Assembly (NCBI GenBank): GCA_050084985.1
Contig: JBITNC010000001.1
Location: forward strand, 147,002,001-147,066,000
DNA from: Nageia nagi
Taxonomy: Eukaryota; Pinophyta
Length of the DNA stretch: 64,000 nt
Direction of reading: 5' to 3'
The notes beneath the pieces were generated by a model that ran no database searches, was not told the DNA's origin, and was given only the letters and a program-made list of their open reading frames with translations. The translations under genes and the position numbers were made by a program. How positions within the stretch are numbered: position 1 is the first letter of the stretch; each line of letters begins with the position of its first letter. This document shows positions 33,961 through 45,472 of this stretch, piece after piece.

Positions 33961-35240
33961 ATTTGAAGATCAAGTAGCACTGTAAGCTCTTTCATCTCCT
34001 ATTCCTCAATGGTTGGATAAAGTTAAACAAGAGTGGGTAGAGGATAGCTCCACCCAATAATTATTAAAATAAATCACTCAAGACCCCATGAGTAAACCAC
34101 ACCACACATAGCATGATGGTATTTTGAGATTCAAAGGTTGAATTTTGTTATCATCTCCTTCAAAATGTAAATCAGAAACACTTGCCAAATTGTATTACAC
34201 ATCTACATCAGGACATGATAGATTTTTGAAAACTTATAAGTAAGTGGCATGATCATTCTATTAGGCAGGTATGAAATTGGATATCAAGCAATTTATGGGA
34301 GCTTGTTATGTGTGTTAATGATAAAAGGGTGAGATAGTGGGTACTTTGAGACTCCTTCAACCTCTTCCCATACCTACTCATATATGGATCGATATCTCAA
34401 TGGATTTCATTGAAGGCCTTCCTAAATCTAATGGTAAATCAATTATTCTAGTGGTGGTTGATTGGTTATCCAAATATGCTCATTTTGGTTCATTAGCTCA
34501 TCCCTACAAGGTAGTGACAATGGCATAATTATTCCTGGATATAATTTTTAAACTACATGGCATGCTAAAGATGATTGTCAGTGATCGTGATCCCACTTTT
34601 ACAAGCCATTTTTGGCAAGAGCTTTTTAAGTTGCAAGATACCCAACTAAACATGAGCTCAATATATCACCCACAAACTGATGGTCAAACTAAAATTATCA
34701 ATAAATGTTTGGAAACATATTTACATTATTTTACTTCAGCACAACCTATGCATTGAGTACGATGGCTTCCCTTGGCTGAGTGGTGGTTTAATACATCTTA
34801 TCATTCTGCCAGCAAGATGACCCCCTATGAAGCAATATATGGTCAAGCTCCATTAATAATCACCTCATATGTTGCAGGTACCAGTAAAGTTTAGGTAGTT
34901 GACTCAGCTTTAATTAGTTAGGATGATATTCTTTATTTACTTAAGGATAACCTTTAGATAGCCCAACATCGTATGAAATAATAGGCTTATTAGCAACGTG
35001 TGGAAAGGGAGTTCCAGGTAGATGACATGGTCTTTTTGAGGCTGCAACCTTATCACCAAAAATATTTAAAAATAAAAGGCCCTCAAAAATTGACCCCAAA
35101 GTTTTATGATCCCTACAAGGTGTTACAATGCATTGGCCCAGCTGCATACAAACTGAAGCTTCTTGCTTCTTCCAAGATTCACCCAATGTTTCATGTCTTT
35201 TGTCTCAAGAAAGTGGTTGGATCGAAGGTTTGGGTTTAAA
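33961..35240 (+). pseudogene. E4 integrase (broken)
   Basis: Open pieces at 34337-34528 ([20 protein letters not shown], first Asp) and 34562-34756 (MIVSDRDPTFTSHFWQELFK, second Asp; YHPQTDGQTKIINKCLETYL, where the catalytic Glu of DGQTE is Lys). 35000-35239 carries the C-terminal GPY/F-like part (KLTPKFYDPYKVLQCIGPAA and IHPMFHVFCLKKVVG). The His/Cys domain before 34337 is badly degraded. Confidence 0.85.
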
Positions 35241-35464
35241 CACAATTACCTTAGTTGGTAGAGGATGGATCAATGGCAGTTGTACCTAAGGTAGTTCTGG
35301 ATCAACATTCACGATAGCTTCATAATTGCTCCATCATAGAAGTCCTTATGCAGTGGTAAGGCATGACACTAGAAGATACAACATGGAAAATATTTCATTA
35401 GCTACAGCAACAGTTTTCACACTTCAAGTTTTGAGGACAAAGCTCCATCACAAGAGAGGTGGCA
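35241..35464 (+). pseudogene. E4 chromodomain-like C-terminus and polypurine tract
   Basis: The frame gives VVPKVVLDQHS, VLMQW, GMTLEDTTWKIFH, LQQQFSHFKF. PxxVLxxR..x..ExLVxWxxxxxxEATWE is the pattern of integrase-linked chromodomains, which guide insertion into heterochromatin. AGAGAGGTGGCA at 35453-35464 precedes the LTR and is the purine tract. Confidence 0.7.
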
Positions 35465-35876
35465 TGTTAGGATCCCACATCCTAACATTTTAATGTTAGT
35501 ATTAGTATTTTAATTAAATTATCGACCTATATTGTAAATCATAATATTGTGATTGTAAAGGTAGGGCCCGATTTTGCATGACTATTAGGGTTAGGGTTAG
35601 TATATTATAAATTGGTAGAAGTGTGTGGAGAAAAGGCATCTTGAATATTATTTTCATTTTTGGAGTTGTAAGGAGATAGCCCTTTCGAACCAGCCTATAA
35701 TTCTATTACTATTCAGTAAAATCCTATCCTTATCTGCTTCTTGTTGCTATTTTGTGTTCTATTTATCAGTGCATGCTTTGTTATTTCCATTAGATTAGTT
35801 GTCATTTTCTTATTTCAAATTGATATTCGTTACATTTCTACAATATTTCCCTTTTCATATTTGTAGCATTGTAATA
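35465..35876 (+). repeat. E4 3' LTR
   Basis: 412 bp, TGTTAGGATCCCACATCC ... GCATTGTAATA. About 90% identical to 29849-30259 by eye, with mostly transitions. Confidence 0.95.
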
Positions 35877-35881
35877 ATATG

Positions 35882-36212
35882 TTAAGATAATTTTTTTTTC
35901 TCTATTAATATGATTCTCTCTACCTCTATTTATTAAGATGTTCTCTCCTCTTCTTATCTAGCAATTATCCTAAGTTCTTGTAATAGCTCAATTTTCTCTC
36001 TTGTAATTTCTTTAGCCTTTTGAAATTTTACAATATTAAAGGGTTTTTTCTTATTTTACCTCCCTTGAAAAATTCCTTGTCTTCTCTTCATTTGGATGAT
36101 TACTTCTTGGAGTTTTAGTTATTTTATGTTGCTCCTTTTTAGTATTTAATTCCTAAAATTAATGTTCACATTGATTAGTTAATTTTTGATCATTTATATT
36201 AATTTTCTACTA
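35882..36212 (+). repeat. E5 5' LTR, second segment
   Basis: Continues the E5 LTR after E4; matches 39230-39663 (TTATTAAGATGTTCTCTCC, CTAAGTTCTTGTAAT, TTATGTTGCTCCTTTTT, TTAATGTTCACATTGATTA), lacking about 100 bp present near 39260-39350. Confidence 0.85.
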
Positions 36213-37783
36213 TAATACAAGAGCTTGATATTTAATCTTTGTGGGAATTATTGTTGAATTTATACTTTCTTTTAAACTTCTCATTTGAGAAGATTTTTTG
36301 TAATAGTTTAAAGAATTTTATTTTTGATGAGAATTATTTTATTTTATTTTTTGTTTTTTTTTTTTTTTTTTAAAGTTTTTTTTCTCCTCCCATTTGTTTT
36401 ATTACAACCCTTTGTATATATATATTTTTTTAATTTCCACTTCCTGCCCACCGCCCCTGAATTCGTTTTTTTTAAATAAACTTTCTATTTGTTTGTATTT
36501 TTTACCTAAACCGTTGTGTTTCATTTGAAATCGTATTTGCAGACCTGCTTGATTCATGCGGTGATCTGCAACATTGGTTTCTAGCTGGCCTTTGTTCCTC
36601 TATGCATTTTCTCTATTGTTTTTAGCTTCCCTCTGCACTTGAGGCCGCTTTATTATTTTCCCTCCTTTACCGTTGAGGCTGCTTCACCATCTCTTCTTGC
36701 AAATTTGAGGGCATTTGTTAGGGTTTGAATTTTCATTTTGATTTTTGCCTCTCCTAGCCATTCCTTAGCTCCTTACCTCCTCATGTGCGGAGTTGATTCA
36801 ATCGATTAATGAATTTTTTCCCCGCTCTTTAAAAGCCTCTTTCCCATCTTTGCCTGTAGATCTGAGTATATTTTTTGGTTTAAACCTTTGGATGCAAAGC
36901 GTGGAGCATTTGTTTCTTTTGTTTTTATTTATTACCTCTATTCTCTTGCTGACCAGAAAATCACTTTTGTTGATTGTCGCTCCGTTTTGGTTGTTGTTAC
37001 GTTACATTGGCCCATCCTTTCTTCTCCCCTTCGTGTGCTTTCACTAGATGCGCCCTCATTGCTTCGTGGACTGCAGCATCATATCCGTTTCTTCCCCTTT
37101 GAGTGCACATTGGGAAGGATTTTTTGTAGAGTTCATTGCGAATAGTAACAATAGACCTCAACAGTTTTTTTATTCCCCAAACCCTGCGTAGAACCTCCTT
37201 GCGCAACCTCCCAGTGCTTGCTTACTTTGTACACCTCTTGCTTGCTCCAACTAGTTTTTATCTGTTATGGGTTCTTTTCCCCCCCTGCAGCTATCTCATT
37301 CATCAGTAGAATACCATGGAGCTACATGACCATCGATGTGGGGGACCTCTCCTCTGTTCGCAGTCCCGGTAGCTGCAACGATCTGTTCCTGGCTACGTGA
37401 GGCATTGCAGACCGTTCTTAGTGGATTTGGGTACATTTTTTCTATTCCATGTGGATTCCCATTTCATCAACGGATTAACTCGCGCAACCCCATCGCCTTC
37501 CTCTCTCCCAGTCGTCGTTGCAGGTGGATAGTCTTACAACAATTCCAGGAAAAACCACGTCGAGTGTGTAGTCCTTTTGGGTTGTTTACCTTTGTGTTAT
37601 TAATCTCTTAATTAGATAATTAGCTAGAGTTATTTAAGCTAAAGTTTTTTTTTCAATTAGTTAAAGCTATTTCTTAAAAATAAAATTGAGCTTTCCTTTG
37701 TTATTTTAAAGGGTTTCATTTGTTTTATTCCCTTAAATATAGCCTTTTTGATTCCAAAAATAAAGTTAAATTATTCTAACTAT
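36213..37783 (+). other. E5 leader with primer site and GC-richer block
   Basis: TAATACAAGAGC at 36213-36224 is a decayed copy of TGGTATCAGAGC (8 of 12 bases). Poly-T runs fill 36330-36380. From about 36430 to 37610 the composition changes: C- and G-richer, with frequent CpG, pyrimidine-rich on the plus strand. Several short open frames occur on both strands, none recognisable. This could be an original untranslated leader or a captured host fragment. Confidence 0.6.
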
Positions 37784-38776
37784 CATATGAAGAAATCTCA
37801 TATCATTTTTATTTTCAAGTTCATGCATTTATATGAAGTTGTTACAGATCCTAAGGTAGAACCAGATGCTACTACAACTTCATAGGAGGTGCAAGATAAA
37901 TGAAAAACTTTGAATGAAGAGGCCTTAGGTTTGATTGGTATCTCTATGATCCCTAAATTGTATGTTCATATTACTAAGTACAATAAGGCTTATGAGGCAT
38001 GGTTAGTGCTTAAAAATGTTTATGATAGCATCAATGAATATAGGAAACTTCAACTTGAAGATCAATTAGAAGACCTAAAATATATTGACTTCAAGTGTAT
38101 GGATGAGTTTCCTTTAAAAATTGATGCTTTGAATAGCCAATCAAAAGGCTTGGGTATTGAAATTGAACCTCTAAGATTGATTCAAATTATCCTTAAAAAA
38201 TGTTTGCCTATACCATTTCAACAATTTATTACCAATATGCATGCTCAACTTGCTCTTCCATCCTTGGCTAGAGAATTAACCTATGAAGTGTTTTGTTTCT
38301 TACTAAGGCAAGAAGAGGTAAAATTATTGCAATTTAGTTCTTTTAAAAGTAATGATAATGCCTTTGTTAATAAGCAAACTAAATCAAAGGATACTTGCAA
38401 TTTTTGTAGCAAACAAGGACATGTTGAATCTAAGTGCTTTAATAAATCTTCTTGTAATTTTTGTGGAAAGAAAGGTCATGTTGAGGTCAAATGCTTTAAA
38501 AATTTGAAATCTAAAAAGAAACCTAATGCATCTAGTGATGATGATTATGGTAAGCCTAGGAGTGCTCATACTTGTTATGCTTTCTACTTTATTTATATTC
38601 CTTTAACCTCTTTAATTGTTTACTATTGGGGCAATGTTTATGATATTTTATGTTGGCTTATGAGCTTTTTTGTTACTAACATGTGTACCTTGTGCAAGCC
38701 TTTTTTGAAGCTCACCTTCTTTTTTTTTTTGCGTGGTCAAAGTTGCCTTATGAAGTTTTATGAGCTCAATTTATGA
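37784..38776 (+). pseudogene. E5 Copia-type gag with two CCHC zinc knuckles
   Basis: The reading KFMHLYEVVTDPKVEPDATT (before ATG 37910) followed by NEEALGLIGISMIPKLYVHI, KAYEAWLVLKNVYDSINEYR and DFKCMDEFPLKIDALNSQSK is the Copia gag fold. The knuckles CNFCSKQGHVESKCF and CNFCGKKGHVEVKCF are both perfect CX2CX4HX4C. 37910-38776 is open for 288 codons, unusually intact here. After the knuckles the frame runs on through a hydrophobic tail (IPLTSLIVYYWGN, WLMSFFVTNMCTLCKPFLKL) instead of into protease. A stop near 37885 separates the N-terminal 35 residues. Confidence 0.85.
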
Positions 38777-39055
38777 TCGACCATCCACATGGCCAAAGAT
38801 TCCTTAGGAGTCTAGTCTTGGATCTCTTTCTTGTGACTATCCGTCTGCATGGCCAAAGATGCTTTGGGATACTAGTATTATGAAGATTTTTAGTGGAACT
38901 TGCTTGCCTGTTTACGTGGTGACATGTTATATGATGGATAATTCCATATTTTTTGTAATTGTTTCAAGTTCCCATGTAAAGATTAAAGAGGGATGTTGAA
39001 AATTTTGTAATATTTAGGAAACTTTGTAAACTCCCCAAGTAAAGTTCAAAGGGGA
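38777..39055 (+). other. E5 3' region and polypurine tract
   Basis: Two imperfect copies of a ~60 bp unit with CATGGCCAAAGAT (near 38790 and 38850), no ORF, then CAAAGGGGA directly before the 3' LTR as purine tract. Confidence 0.7.
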
Positions 39056-39663
39056 TGTAAGAATTTGTAATCTTTACTTGGTTAGTTTAGTGAGATTATT
39101 CTCACTAAGTTAGAGGATAATTATTTATCCTCATTTTTTGGTGTAAGGTATATTCCAAAGGAATCCCTACACCTCTTTTTTCCGCTTATGGATTTTTTTT
39201 ATTATTCTATAAACTATGTGACAATAATTTTTTTTACCTCTATTGAGATGATTCTAGAATAACTCCTTATCTAGAATGGGTGTTATTTTTATAACTACCA
39301 CATCCTATATTGGAATGTGGTAAGTTTAAGTCATGGAAGTTACTTTGTAACTCTCTCTCTTTAACTTTATTTATTGAGATGTTCTCTCCACTTCTTCTCA
39401 TCTAGCAATTCTCCTAAGTTCTTGTAATATCTCTTTATAAATCAATTTGGTCTCTTGTAATTTATTTGGCCTTTTGATATTTTGCAATATTAGGATTTTA
39501 TTTTTATTTTTTCCCCTTTAAAACTTCCTTGTCTTCTCTTCATTTGTGTGATTGGTTCTTGGAGTTTTAGTTATTTTATGTTGCTCCTTTTTGGTATTTA
39601 ATTTTTGCAATTAATGTTCACATTGATTAATTAATTTTGAACTTTTATCTTAATTTTCTATCA
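39056..39663 (+). repeat. E5 3' LTR
   Basis: 608 bp, TGTAAGAATTTGTAATC ... TTTTCTATCA, followed by TSD AACTT at 39664-39668. Confidence 0.9.
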
Positions 39664-39668
39664 AACTT

Positions 39669-40012
39669 CATCAAAATCTTGGTGGGTAAGTCACCAAGGA
39701 TAGGTTTGCTTTTTATCATACTTTTCATATCATGTTGTTTAATATTTAAGTTATATTCTGCAAAATGTTTCTTATCTAAGCTCTTTTTAGGTATTTTTTC
39801 TTTAGCTTGGATTGCTCCTATGATGAGGGGTCCATCATGTCGCAACCAAGTCAAAGAGGTGGCATAACATAAGAAAAAATTAGGGTATCCAAAGCTACCA
39901 CCATGTCACAACTTTTCAGAAAGTATCTTTTTACTTTTCTTATTATATTTTGAATTCATGGTTTGATTTTTTTTGTCTCAAAAGCATCAAAACATATTCA
40001 AATTGGGGCATC
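39669..40012 (+). other. E1 3' end and polypurine tract
   Basis: No gene. It starts with the continuation of the repeat region left of E5 and ends in AAATTGGGGCATC (purine tract) at the 3' LTR. Confidence 0.6.
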
Positions 40013-40611
40013 TTTTAACACCTAAAAAGGAATTTTAATTTAATTAAAATATCTTTTTAGGTATTCAAAATAATTTATTTAATTTATTAAATAAATGCTC
40101 TTTTCTATGTGCACTCTCATCTACCTTTATGTTTTGTGGTAACAAGTTGGCTTGACATCATAATAAACCTAAGGAGGAGCCTTAGCACTAGACCTGTTGC
40201 TTATAAAGATGGAGGGGTTGTGCATTATAAAAGATATGATATGATATAACATAATTTTGAATCCTTGATAGGTGGAAATATACTTATGTCATTTTTGATC
40301 GATGTTTCTTAATGCCACCTATCATCTCTAGATTTTGTTATATTCTAACCTTTCAATTCTTTCATTATTTCATCCTTTAGTGAGTGAAATTTGGTACATT
40401 TAAGGTGGGACAATGATATCGAGTGAAAGGGTAAGGCATTTTGAAATGGTAAATTACAATTTTGTATCTTTCATAATTCCAATTTTTGTAAGTTAAGGTC
40501 AATCAGATCATTATGATCTTTCATATCATCGATTTCCTATTATTCATAATTAATTGATGAATTTAATTATTTTATAAATTACCCTAATAATTATTATTTC
40601 AGTTATAACAT
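40013..40611 (+). repeat. E1 3' LTR
   Basis: 599 bp, TTTTAACACCTAAAAAG ... GTTATAACA, followed by TSD TGATC at 40612-40616. Shorter than the 5' copy through several deletions. Confidence 0.9.
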
Positions 40612-40616
40612 GATCC

Positions 40617-40699
40617 AAGGATATAATACCAATGGATGTAAGAGATTAAAACAAATTCTCCATGAATGTGTTGATCAAACTTGTCTCCCAATATTCTGG
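40617..40699 (+). pseudogene. E0: right half of the interrupted gypsy gag
   Basis: Continues the frame from 252: QGYNTNGCKRLKQILHECVD. QGHxTxxC..LK is the second half of the Tat-type gag zinc knuckle. Frame ends at TAG 40700. Confidence 0.6.
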
Positions 40700-40839
40700 T
40701 AGGTTGCATACCTACATTCATAAATCATTCTTAGTCAACAAAACATCATTGAGCATTATCATACAAACATTGATCAAAATATCTTTAAAATATCTAAAAA
40801 TCAAAATAACTCAAAATATCATAATTTCAAAAATTTTAC

Positions 40840-41150
40840 CATTTAAAATGAAATATCAAAGAGTTCCAAGTTTCAAAAGGCTGAAAATTTCAAAAGCTGA
40901 AATACACTCACAAATTTCGAAAAGCTAAAAGTTTCAAAAAAGCTAAAAATTCTCAAAATGCTAAATCAACAAAATGTTTAGAAGTTCAAAAAGGCTAGAT
41001 CCAACAAGTGCAAAAATTCCAAAAGCTAAAAAGTTAAAAATTTCAAAAAGTTCAAAAAGCTAAAGGTTTTAAAAAGTTCAAAATTTCACAATTTCTAAAA
41101 TGTTAAAAAATGATCAAAAGTTCAAAAAAAGCTAAAATCTAAAAATTTCG
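40840..41150. repeat. Degenerate minisatellite (TTTCAAAAAGCTAAAA family)
   Basis: The words CAAAAAGCTAAAA and AAATTTCAAAA recur with spacing of about 20-35 bases over 300 bp. Confidence 0.7.
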
Positions 41151-41719
41151 AAAAATGTATTTTTTCCTATTGAGCTTCATATTTCAAAATTATGCTTATC
41201 TTTCAAATAGCTTAACTTCTAAATCAACTGATGCTTTTTTGGACTTCACTTTGCTGATCCATCAAACCATCGATTGAAGGGGAAGTCATTTACACATATC
41301 AATACTTAATTCCTACAACTTATGGATACATGAAAAATCATATATTTTGGCTCAATACCATCATATAATTTTACTTCTTTTTTCTAAAAATCTCAAAATG
41401 GGTGGGTTTACGCATCCTTCCACATTAGGTTTTTACACCCATAGCAAACAACACATTGGGAAGAGATTGACTCTTTTCACACTTGCAAATACTAGTTTTA
41501 AGCTAGAGCATATGATTTGTTTCATGTTGTCATAAATTGAGGTATACCCTATATTGATTCATGATTGGGGTATGTTTTACACTTTTTCCTCAACATTGAG
41601 TAAGTATACACACTTACATCCATAACTACATACTATTCTATAAAGCATCATTTGAATATTGGGTAGGTCTATGAGCTTACAAGCATAAACATCAATACTG
41701 GGGAAAAAAATAAAAATTG

Positions 41720-41746
41720 AATAATAATAATAATAATAATAATAAA
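41720..41746. repeat. (AAT)n microsatellite
   Basis: About nine AAT units in a row. Confidence 0.95.
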
Positions 41747-43289
41747 ATATTTAAAAATCTAAAACTCTAAACATATGTAAAAGTATAAAAAACATAAATA
41801 TTCCAAAGAGCATAATTGTTTAACTTTAAATTTTTTAAATTCCAAAATGTTCATGAACACATTGTTTAGAGGTTGAATTGTTAAAAAGTACATTAGAATT
41901 CTATGCATATTTGTTCAAATTTTATATTTTTTTATTCCACGAGCACATTGTTTAGGTTCAACAAGCCCAAACTCACTATTTGAATTCTATGTATAATTGT
42001 TCAAATTTTCATATTATTCAAAATATTCATAATTTTTGCAAAATATGCATTCTATCTACACTTGTTGAACCAAGTCTCTCTCTTACAAAAGGCTTATTCC
42101 AACTGAAAAAAAATGTAGATACCTAAAAATAATGCATTCTTAGAATACATGGACTAATTGCATTGTATGTGTTTTGTTTATAATATTGCTTTCAAATGGC
42201 TTAATTCCATTATCAAAATACTCATAAATAATGATCTTAATATTCAAAAAAGAATTAAAATCACTTAAGTGTGCAAGGAGAAGAATAAATCACTTAAAGG
42301 CTAAATAAAGTGCAAATTGGTATTATATAGATACTTGGTTTAAGTTGCAAAGGGAACTATATATGTCAAAGTCAAGTTATAATTCCATCTCTAATCATTC
42401 TATCTTGCTCATTTTTACTTGTACACTTATGCATTTTTCTCTTAATTTTCTCCAAGATCTCAAGCTAGCTAGGGTTTTGAAAGTTATCTCAAGGTTTTCA
42501 TGATTTTGGAGGATTTCATACCACAACATGCTCATAATCTTCATCCTACATCCATTGAGATAAATTCTAGTGGTGAATTATATATCATATTGATATATTA
42601 TGTTATTTTGGTGGTGGATTTCAAGTTTGAAGGACTTTCATCCATGGGAATGCTTTGGAGCTTCAAGCTTTGTATCATCCCTTAAATTATTTACATATAG
42701 CATATTTTATAGGCTAAAAACATAGTAAATTGCATTTAGATTCAATATGTTTACATTATTTTCTTCATAAATGTATAAATACATGGTTTGAATACACATT
42801 ATACCTTTTGGGTATCCTTAGATCCTTGAGATATAATGATATTTAAGATCTTTATTTAAAGTAGGGTTTAAATATTAAATTTATGATAATACTAGAAATA
42901 TCCATCTAAATTACTCAATACATCATCATAATTGCTTAAAAACATATATAAGCATTTGCACATTACATAATCAGAATCATTCTATCCTTTTCCTTCATTA
43001 ATTTGAGGTTAGGGGGCTCAAATTACCTTTTGGGGTGAGGAAAATCACCTCAAGCTCATTTGAGTGTCTTAAGGGGCTCAAATTGGAGATCCCCCTACAG
43101 TGTTGGTTGCATTTAAGCTTTGTATAATAGTTTTACAAGTTTTAGAAGCACAATTGGAAGGTTTAAATCATATCTTTATCCCATCTTTACACCTATTTCA
43201 AATTTTGAAAGCATATATTATGTTGAATTGATGTTCTTGTATGTATTGATCCATTTATGTGTGTTGGTGCACAAATAACAAGAATTTCA

Positions 43290-45347
43290 ATCCACAAAAA
43301 TAAGTAAACTTTCAAGGACTATTTATTTTATCTCACACCTCATTTTTTTATGCATATTGCATATTTAGAAATGAACTATTTTGACCTTTCCACTGACATA
43401 TTATACCCCATGTTTTGTTTGAAACCCACCACCCTTCATCCATTTTTTCCACAAACAATCAACTTAGTACATATATTTTCCATATTGATAGGCTTTCATG
43501 TTACCAAGAATTTCCAAAGATTTATCCATCCTCTTGAGTTGATTTTTGAATATTTAGAAATTAGACTTTGTTCCCTTTCAGACTATATATTAAACTTGGC
43601 ATATATTTTAAGAAATGCTAAATTTATGCAATATTCTTTTCATTGTTGTGTGTAGCCTATCAACTTCATAAATTTGTAGCGACCAAGTTTTCTTATCACT
43701 AAATTTGCTAACATTACTTATTTCTCTAGATTTCCAACATACATAACATGTACCACTTTTATCTAGAATTGCCAAAGTTACAACACTCTGAAGGTGATTC
43801 TATCACTGACAAATAACTCCAATTGGTGATCTTAACTTTAGACCTAATTCACTAGAGATTTTCTCATCCATTTTGGAGATAAGATACATTGTTATAAATT
43901 TCTCTTTGATACCTTTCCCACCATATATTACATGATATACATTTTTAAAGTTTTATTTTAGCGACTTAGTCATCACATTTACATTAGTTGTAACATCTCC
44001 ATGGTCTCTATAGTTTTGGCAGCTTGGTGACTCAACTTCAAATGTAAATTATCAGAGATTTATAGCTCTATTTAAGATATTGGAGTACTCATTAGAAAGG
44101 TATATTTGAAATCTATCAAGCCATAGTAAAATCATTTGATTTTATGTTATGTCATCTTATTTAGAATGGATATGTTTATTGAACAGAGGAGAATTGTATA
44201 GAATATCCTAGAGATCAAGACCTATATCCAATATTAGAAGTAAAATAGATATTATTTCTTTCTTTCTTACAAAAAACCATATCCTTCCTATTCCATTGAT
44301 ATTTAATCTTGATCTCCCTCCCTAATCTTAGATTATCACACCAATACAAATAAGTTCATACTTTTTTGTTTTTAACGATAATAAATACTGGGAATTATTA
44401 GTATTTGATTAACCATGACTTTATGATTTTCATTTGCTATAAAAAATACTTTAAAAACTTATTAAAGGATTTTTTCCATAAAATACATCTTATTCATGTA
44501 GATCTTGACAAGTTCTTTAAATAACCTTTACTAGTATGTATAATCTAGAGTAATAAGAATGGGATTAGTAGACACCATCTTTCTCTCTTTAATGGTAGGT
44601 TTTTCTAATATACAATCACCCTACTATTATTGATTATGGACACACATTGTATTGATATCTTATTAAATAATTCCATTGCTAACTCATCCTGAAGTGAAGC
44701 AAAAATGGATGGAATGAAATTTCTATGCACATAACTTTCATGAATGAGGGGTGTTTGAGCATTTGCTATGCATAACATATTTCACATATGTGTTTTGATT
44801 CAAGTTTATTGAGGTTGGTGGTGTTGGGTGTGATACTTTGGCAAAGTAGTGGCATTTCCTAAGAGGGAAGCATTCTTCTTTGGATGAAGCAAAATGATTG
44901 TATCGATGAATGTAACACTTTGGCTAATTAGAATGCATTAGAAAATGATCCATGTATGTAGAATGATTTTTTGTAGTGACCAGGCTAATCTTCACAACAC
45001 CTTATTCTCACATCTGTATCCCAATAAAGGAATTTAGGAGAGCATTGAATCTTTATGAGACTTCAGAATAGCTTCAATATATTCTTCATATCAACATAGC
45101 TCATTTAGCTCTTCAAATACTTTAGTGAGAGAATTGAAGGCTTTTAGTATCATATTTTGGTAGCATCCTATGTTGTTCATCAACATTTGAAGGTTGACAA
45201 ATCTAGAAATTATGACATGTAATAAAAATATCTATGCATTTGTTCATCATCCTTGGAGCATGAATAATTTAAATTATTTAGTTGGTTTCAAAGCTTGATC
45301 ATGCATTTTACCAACTTTGCAACCTAGCAATCCTCAAAATTCTAACA
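43290..45347 (+). repeat. G left LTR copy (5' truncated)
   Basis: Aligns with 46450-47738: CCACCACCCTTCAT, TTTTATCTAGAATTGCCAAAG, TCCATTTTGGAGAT, GCAGCTTGGTGACTCAACTT and the common end. The block 44160-44970 has no counterpart on the right. Confidence 0.65.
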
Positions 45348-45472
45348 TGGCATTAGAGTCAACTCTATCTAGATGGGTTCAATGAACCTATGATTGGTGA
45401 CATGATGACATCCAAGGGAATATTGTCATCATTTTCTTATGGAGTTAAAACATTTCACATTTAGGGGGAGAA
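45348..45472 (+). other. G internal remnant with PBS-like and PPT-like sites
   Basis: TGGCATTAGAGTC at 45348 differs from TGGTATCAGAGCC by three transitions; TTAGGGGGAGAA at 45461 is purine-rich and abuts TGAAGG, the presumed LTR start. Confidence 0.5.

Larger units (their letters stand above)
29849..35876 (+). mobile_element. E4: 6.0 kb chromovirus (Ty3/gypsy) inserted in E5 LTR
   Basis: LTRs 29849-30259 and 35465-35876 with a perfect TSD ATATG (29844-29848, 35877-35881). Gag with a CxxC..GHxC knuckle, protease, RT, RNase H, integrase and a C-terminal chromodomain-like piece. Compact size and LTR length of about 410 bp fit the Reina-like chromoviruses; this placement is an inference. The youngest level of the nest on its side. 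Confidence 0.95.
29728..39663 (+). mobile_element. E5: gag-only Copia-type LTR element, carrying nested E4
   Basis: LTRs 29728-36212 (split by E4) and 39056-39663, with TSD AACTT at 29723-29727 and 39664-39668. Without E4 it is about 3.9 kb. Internal: degenerate iMet-type primer site, a 1.55 kb leader with a GC-richer block, a Copia-style gag with two CCHC knuckles, a short 3' region and a purine tract. No protease, integrase or RT. This is the layout of a non-autonomous gag-only element that would depend on another element's pol. Confidence 0.85.
253..40611 (+). mobile_element. E1: gag-only Ty3/gypsy-type LTR element with an antisense PMD gene, carrying nested E2, E3, E5
   Basis: The boundaries come from two LTR copies (253-967 and 40013-40611) that share start and end sequence, and from a perfect 5-bp duplication TGATC at 248-252 and 40612-40616. 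Subtracting nested E2, E3 and E5 with their TSD copies leaves about 7970 bp. The internal order is primer-site-like sequence, gag (1040-2192 joined to 16337-17475), a noncoding stretch, a minus-strand plant mobile domain gene (18260-28800 around E3), a repeat-rich region upstream of that gene, and the 3' LTR. I found no protease, RT, RNase H or integrase of its own, so it is probably non-autonomous. Extra ORFs, some antisense and some with a transposon-associated domain, are known from the Tat lineage of Ty3/gypsy. Confidence 0.85.
40700..43289. other. AT-rich unassigned DNA
   Basis: No gene recognised. Contains a degenerate minisatellite (40840-41150), the AAT microsatellite (41720-41746) and a short open stretch at 41347-41535 that I cannot assign. 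Probably decayed retrotransposon sequence, perhaps the rest of E0. Confidence 0.5.

Noticed and set aside
35580-35600. Telomere-like TTAGGGTTAGGGTTAG in the E4 LTR
   Set aside because: Only about two units, and the 5' LTR copy reads TTAGGGTTAGAGTTAG; it is part of the LTR, not a telomeric array. Plant telomeres are usually TTTAGGG.
36793-37611. Several overlapping small ORFs in the GC-richer E5 leader as a host gene
   Set aside because: No domain, frames overlap in all directions, and the low stop density follows from higher GC content.
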